59,757 bases of DNA, taken from an uncultured Clostridia bacterium (GTDB lineage: Bacteria; Bacillota; SHA-98; UBA4971). Position numbers and translations under genes: made by a program. The notes beneath the pieces are model-generated. The model was not told the origin of the DNA. It did not search any database and saw only the letters and a list, made by a program, of their open reading frames with translations. Each line of letters starts with the position of its first letter. Position 1 is the stretch's first letter. Where the stretch lies: NCBI GenBank assembly GCA_900019985.1, contig FIZM01000002.1, positions 1 to 59,757 on the forward strand, given 5' to 3'. Shown here one piece after another: positions 57,261-59,757 of this stretch.

Positions 57261-57367
57261 ATATGGCAACAGTTCAAAAGAAGATTTCTCTACCTGCTAT
57301 GAAGAGAGCTTTCTTCCGTATGTCCTTGCAGACGAGAACCTCGTACTGCAAGCGAACTGTGATCACA

Positions 57368-58354
57368 TCACGGTACGGACAGTACGAAGTCAACCAAGTC
57401 GCTTCCGAGCCTGTCGAGAACCTCGTCCCAGAGCGGCATTACGGCTTCCTTGAACTCTTCCTGGTCGACTTCGATAATGTTGACGCCCTCTTCCCTCAAA
57501 GCATTGAGAGCATCAACTGTCAACTGGGCCCAGGACTTGCGGCCTGCTTCGATGAATGCGGGGAGACACTGGATCAAGATCTGCTTATCGCTGTTGGACA
57601 GATTGTCCCATGTCTTCTTGCTGGCGAGAAGTCCTGTGATGTCAATGGTGTGAACGTCCAGAGCATAGTTGGGAGCAACCTCATAGTGCCTCTGTGTGTA
57701 GTATGCTCCGGGGTCATTTTCAGCACCGTCGATAACTCCTGTCTGCAGTCCGCTGTAGACTTCACCGTATGCCATGGGGACTGCTTTTCCTCCCATCATG
57801 TTAACCAGGTCGATGTATACCTTGTTCTCCATGACCCTGATCTTCTGGTCTTTCAGGTCTGCCACACTGTAAACCGGCTTCTTGGTGTAGAAGCTTCTGC
57901 CACCTCCGCATATCCATGCCAAAGTGTAGAAGCCCGGATCATGCTCCTCAACATATGCATTCATTTTTGCTGCTAATCCTGAATCAAGGCACCTGACGAG
58001 GTGGTCTACGTCTTTAAACAGGTAGGGTAGGTTGAGTGTGTCGATCATTGGTGCGAAGCTTCCAAAGGGTCCGAGAGAGCTTGTGCAGAAGTCAATGGTG
58101 CCCATCTGAACGCCCTCAATCAGCTCTCGCTCATAACCAAGCACTGCGTTGGAATAGACTTCGAGCTTGATTTCGCCGTTACTTGCTTCCCATATCGCCT
58201 CAGACCAAGCCTTGAAGGCCTGATGGTATGGATAGTCTTCCGTGCTGTCGTCTCCTGCACGGAGCACCAATCTTGGAGCTGCGAATGCTGACAGTGATCC
58301 CATCAATAGAATAGCCACACAAAGAAGAGATACGACCAGTAGTCTCTTACTCAT
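57368..58354 (-). CDS. dctP: TRAP transporter substrate-binding protein
   Basis: A 328-residue DctP-family protein. Residues 1-25 are a signal peptide ending AFA, without a lipobox cysteine, so the mature protein would be released by signal peptidase I. The family motif GEVYSGLQTGVIDGAEND is present, with the substrate-ion Arg expected in DQKIRVMEN. ATG 58354 has AAGGAGG 10 nt upstream. First gene of the operon. A freely soluble TRAP binding protein is usual in Gram-negative cells, less so in monoderm Firmicutes, where lipoproteins dominate. Confidence 0.94.
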   Translation of the reverse strand: MSKRLLVVSLLCVAILLMGSLSAFAAPRLVLRAGDDSTEDYPYHQAFKAWSEAIWEASNGEIKLEVYSNAVLGYERELIEGVQMGTIDFCTSSLGPFGSFAPMIDTLNLPYLFKDVDHLVRCLDSGLAAKMNAYVEEHDPGFYTLAWICGGGRSFYTKKPVYSVADLKDQKIRVMENKVYIDLVNMMGGKAVPMAYGEVYSGLQTGVIDGAENDPGAYYTQRHYEVAPNYALDVHTIDITGLLASKKTWDNLSNSDKQILIQCLPAFIEAGRKSWAQLTVDALNALREEGVNIIEVDQEEFKEAVMPLWDEVLDRLGSDLVDFVLSVP

Positions 58355-58410
58355 TTATGAGACTCCTCCTTATTGGTGTTTTTTTGACAATCCCCATTTG
58401 TTTTTTCAAG

Positions 58411-58436
58411 TCAGCTCTTGAACACTATCACCTCCT
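58411..58436 (-). promoter_or_regulatory. Perfect Shine-Dalgarno with 4-codon leader ORF before dctP
   Basis: AGGAGGTGAT (58427-58436), a full match to the 16S rRNA 3' end, precedes GTG-TTC-AAG-AGC-TGA (58411-58425). It lies 57 nt before the dctP start, which has its own site. It may be a leader peptide, a ribosome standby site or a chance match. Confidence 0.35.
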
Positions 58437-58733
58437 AATTCATTTTTTTCTCTCATTGATTTAAAGCATGGTACTGTGGTATATAGGTGTTTGAAAAGTA
58501 TTTTCTTAAATCACCTTGCGGCAACACCGCTCCTTTATGCCACCTGTATCTATCGATTTCCTAAGGAGTTATTCTACTTGAAACTCAAAACTCCTTCCTG
58601 TAGAAAACTTTCTTCATAGATTATTTCGTTATTACTTTAGAAAAGTTTGAGTTAGCTATATTTCATGTGGCGGAAGAAAGTAGGACTGAAGGGAATCAAC
58701 GTGTAGCCGCCCGGAAGCCGCAGGAGGTTTACC

Positions 58734-58961
58734 ATGAGCCATCACCTGTACGTCGTCACCGGTATGCCCTCACTGGTATGTCGTCACCGGCTAGTCCTCA
58801 CTGGTATATCGTCACCGGTAAGTCCTCACCAGTATACGGTCACTGGTAAGTCTATTGCTCCAGCTAGCAGTTACAGGTGTCATCATCGCAAGTCGTTGCC
58901 GGCTGAATACATAGCACAGCGCTTGCAATACTGCTTTGCACATAGACATATCATTCCCTAA
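58734..58961 (+). CDS. Possible 75-aa repeat protein
   Basis: ATG 58734 has AGGAGG with 6-nt spacing. The frame of 75 codons begins in the tandem repeat array. Because 3 x 14 nt is 42 nt, the array gives a 14-residue protein repeat in this frame: VVTGMPS..., VLTGISS..., TVTGKSI... . No signal peptide or membrane segment is seen, and I recognise no family. A second frame is open over the same array, so the open frame alone is weak evidence. Confidence 0.3.
   Translation: MSHHLYVVTGMPSLVCRHRLVLTGISSPVSPHQYTVTGKSIAPASSYRCHHRKSLPAEYIAQRLQYCFAHRHIIP
58738..58849. repeat. Eight-copy 14-bp tandem repeat
   Basis: Contiguous 14-bp units with consensus GTCSTCACYGGTAW. Copies start at 58738, 58752, 58766, 58780, 58794, 58808, 58822 and 58836. 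Odd and even units alternate in sequence (CACCGGT versus CACTGGT), giving also a 28-bp period. The first unit is the most diverged. No unique spacers, so it is not a CRISPR. Confidence 0.85.
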
Positions 58962-59035
58962 GTAGTTTCCTCAGAATCATTGAGATCAGTAAAATTTCTT
59001 TCTTAGCGATAAAGGAACACCTTGATGTCGATTGA

Positions 59036-59073
59036 ATTGTCTAACATGTAGGTTGCATTGTCTAACAAGTAGG
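59036..59073. repeat. Pair of 17-bp direct repeats
   Basis: ATTGTCTAACATGTAGG (59036-59052) and ATTGTCTAACAAGTAGG (59057-59073) differ at one position and are 21 bp apart, both followed by TTGC after a few bases. Spacing of two helical turns fits a regulator site. Confidence 0.6.
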
Positions 59074-59262
59074 ACGTTGCGAATGAGTTACAATGGTGAC
59101 GGTCCCCTGTCGGAACCTATTAGCCGCCGGAATATATGGCCAGTCATCAGAAAGCGAATTCAAGCTATCTTTAAGCTGTCTTCAAGCCAAAGGCTTGCTT
59201 CAATAGAGAACCCCGGTTGAAGGAAGCGGCTTCAAGAAGACGGGCTCAAGAAAGCGCAAAAC

Positions 59263-59276
59263 CGGTATCTATACCG
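59263..59276. promoter_or_regulatory. CGGTAT-CT-ATACCG dyad before the flavodoxin-like gene
   Basis: A perfect 6-bp inverted repeat with a 2-nt centre directly before the AAGGAGG at 59281. ACCGGTAT here also occurs in the upstream tandem repeat. A protein-binding operator is more likely than an RNA hairpin because the centre is too short for a loop. Confidence 0.45.
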
Positions 59277-59302
59277 ATCCAAGGAGGAACAAAGCCTTAG
59301 TA

Positions 59303-59757
59303 GTGTATGATTCCTTCTACGGCAATACTAAACAGGTAGCCCTGGCAATCGGTGACAGTCTGGCGTCCTTCGGAAGCTGTGACACACTTCATGTAGACGA
59401 GATAACGCCTGAACACTTAAAAGGAATAGACATCTTGATTGTCGGTTCTCCTACGCGGGCATTCAGGCCGACAAAATCCATCAGCAGTCTCTTGGACGTC
59501 ATTCCTCAGGGTGCACTTAAGGGGATCGGAGTGGCAGCTTTTGATACGAGAATGGCCCAAGCAGACGTACCCTCTCGTCTATTACGCGTTATGGCAAGGT
59601 TGTTTGGATATGCAGCAAAACCTATAGCTCATAAGCTCGTGAAAAAGGGAGGAACCCTAATAGCTGAGCCTGAGGGTTTCTTCGTTGAAGGACTCGAAGG
59701 GCCACTGAAGGACAATGAACTCCAACGAGCGTCAGCCTGGGTGGAATCGGTTCTAAA
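59303..59757 (+). CDS. Flavodoxin-like protein, C-terminus cut by window edge
   Basis: At least 151 residues of a flavodoxin-fold protein: VYDSFYGNTKQVA is the FMN phosphate-binding loop after the first strand, GIDILIVGSPTRAF is the next FMN-contacting loop. Electron transfer with FMN is expected. The natural start would be a codon for the residue before KALVVYD, but that codon is AAC, not ATG, although AAGGAGG (59281-59287) ends directly before it. The only canonical start in the open frame is GTG 59303, with an overlong 15-nt spacing and a clipped first strand. The gene may be damaged or use an unusual start. It runs past the right edge. Confidence 0.8.
   Translation, partial: MYDSFYGNTKQVALAIGDSLASFGSCDTLHVDEITPEHLKGIDILIVGSPTRAFRPTKSISSLLDVIPQGALKGIGVAAFDTRMAQADVPSRLLRVMARLFGYAAKPIAHKLVKKGGTLIAEPEGFFVEGLEGPLKDNELQRASAWVESVL

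Larger units (their letters stand above)
58355..59302. other. 948-nt region without a confident gene
   Basis: Divergent intergenic space between dctP (minus) and the flavodoxin-like gene (plus). From left to right: dctP leader with two ribosome sites, an A/T-rich stretch (58440-58660) likely to hold the dctP promoter though I cannot fix its boxes, a 14-bp tandem repeat array (58738-58849), a pair of 17-nt direct repeats (59036-59073), a short CAAGCC-AAA-GGCTTG hairpin near 59190, and a dyad at 59263-59276. Short open frames in it are mostly unconvincing. Confidence 0.6.

Noticed and set aside
58738-58849. CRISPR array
   Set aside because: Units are 14 bp, contiguous and without unique spacers; no cas genes nearby.
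58440-59302. Riboswitch upstream of dctP or the flavodoxin-like gene
   Set aside because: No conserved aptamer core that I recognise; only short hairpins and repeats are visible.

Overview
The window is a chromosomal segment of an anaerobic, probably spore-forming member of the Bacillota (Clostridia or Limnochordia-like). The evidence is the continuous secE-to-rpsI transcription/translation cluster in Bacillus/Clostridium order, including a ybxF-type L7Ae gene between rpoC and rpsL, zinc-ribbon versions of S14, L33 and L36, a KOW-domain protein between map and infA, ECF transporter genes and truA after rplQ, and an amidase fused to a GerMN domain. Two details suggest a cell with an outer membrane: a small secreted beta-barrel-like protein ending in phenylalanine (4987-5520), and a TRAP binding protein with a non-lipoprotein signal peptide. 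Diderm Bacillota exist (Negativicutes, Halanaerobiales, Limnochordia), but the assignment is inference.

Layout. 1-4700: arginine biosynthesis genes argC-argJ-argB-argD on the minus strand, argD cut by the window edge, with a good promoter upstream of argC that overlaps an ArgR-like dyad. 4750-5700: two large hairpins, the beta-barrel-like gene and a divergent promoter region. 5763-12819: a plus-strand ferredoxin converging on a minus-strand series: a basic small ORF, a membrane-anchored hypothetical protein, enoyl-CoA hydratase, nadE, an RsmC-like methyltransferase, a cell-wall amidase, a Memo-AMMECR1 fusion and the radical SAM partner AmrS.

12879-49977: about 37 kb of minus-strand translation and transcription genes, in order of transcription: tRNA-Tyr, tRNA-Gly, tRNA-Thr, rpmG, secE, nusG, rplK, rplA, rplJ, rplL, rpoB, rpoC, ybxF, rpsL, rpsG, fusA, tuf, the S10-spc-alpha genes, ecfA1-ecfA2-ecfT, truA, rplM, rpsI, then a strong terminator. 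Promoters with near-consensus boxes are visible before the tRNAs, rpmG, rpoB, ybxF and rplM. An L10-leader-like RNA precedes rplJ and an L13-leader-like RNA precedes rplM.

50184-54157 (plus): proton-translocating transhydrogenase pntAA-pntAB-pntB and an EamA/DMT permease. 54311-58354 (minus): dctP-dctQ-dctM TRAP transporter plus kduI, a likely uronate uptake and isomerisation operon with a 20-bp hairpin between dctP and dctQ and a T-tailed terminator. 58355-59302 carries no confident gene but holds an eight-copy 14-bp tandem repeat behind a good ribosome-binding site. The window ends inside a plus-strand flavodoxin-like gene that lacks the expected ATG.

Most genes here are housekeeping genes. 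The less ordinary signals are the Memo-AMMECR1/AmrS locus, the dctP-dctQ hairpin, the tandem repeat and its neighbouring dyad, a four-cysteine insert in EF-Tu, a long acidic tail on RpoB, and several small translationally coupled ORFs.
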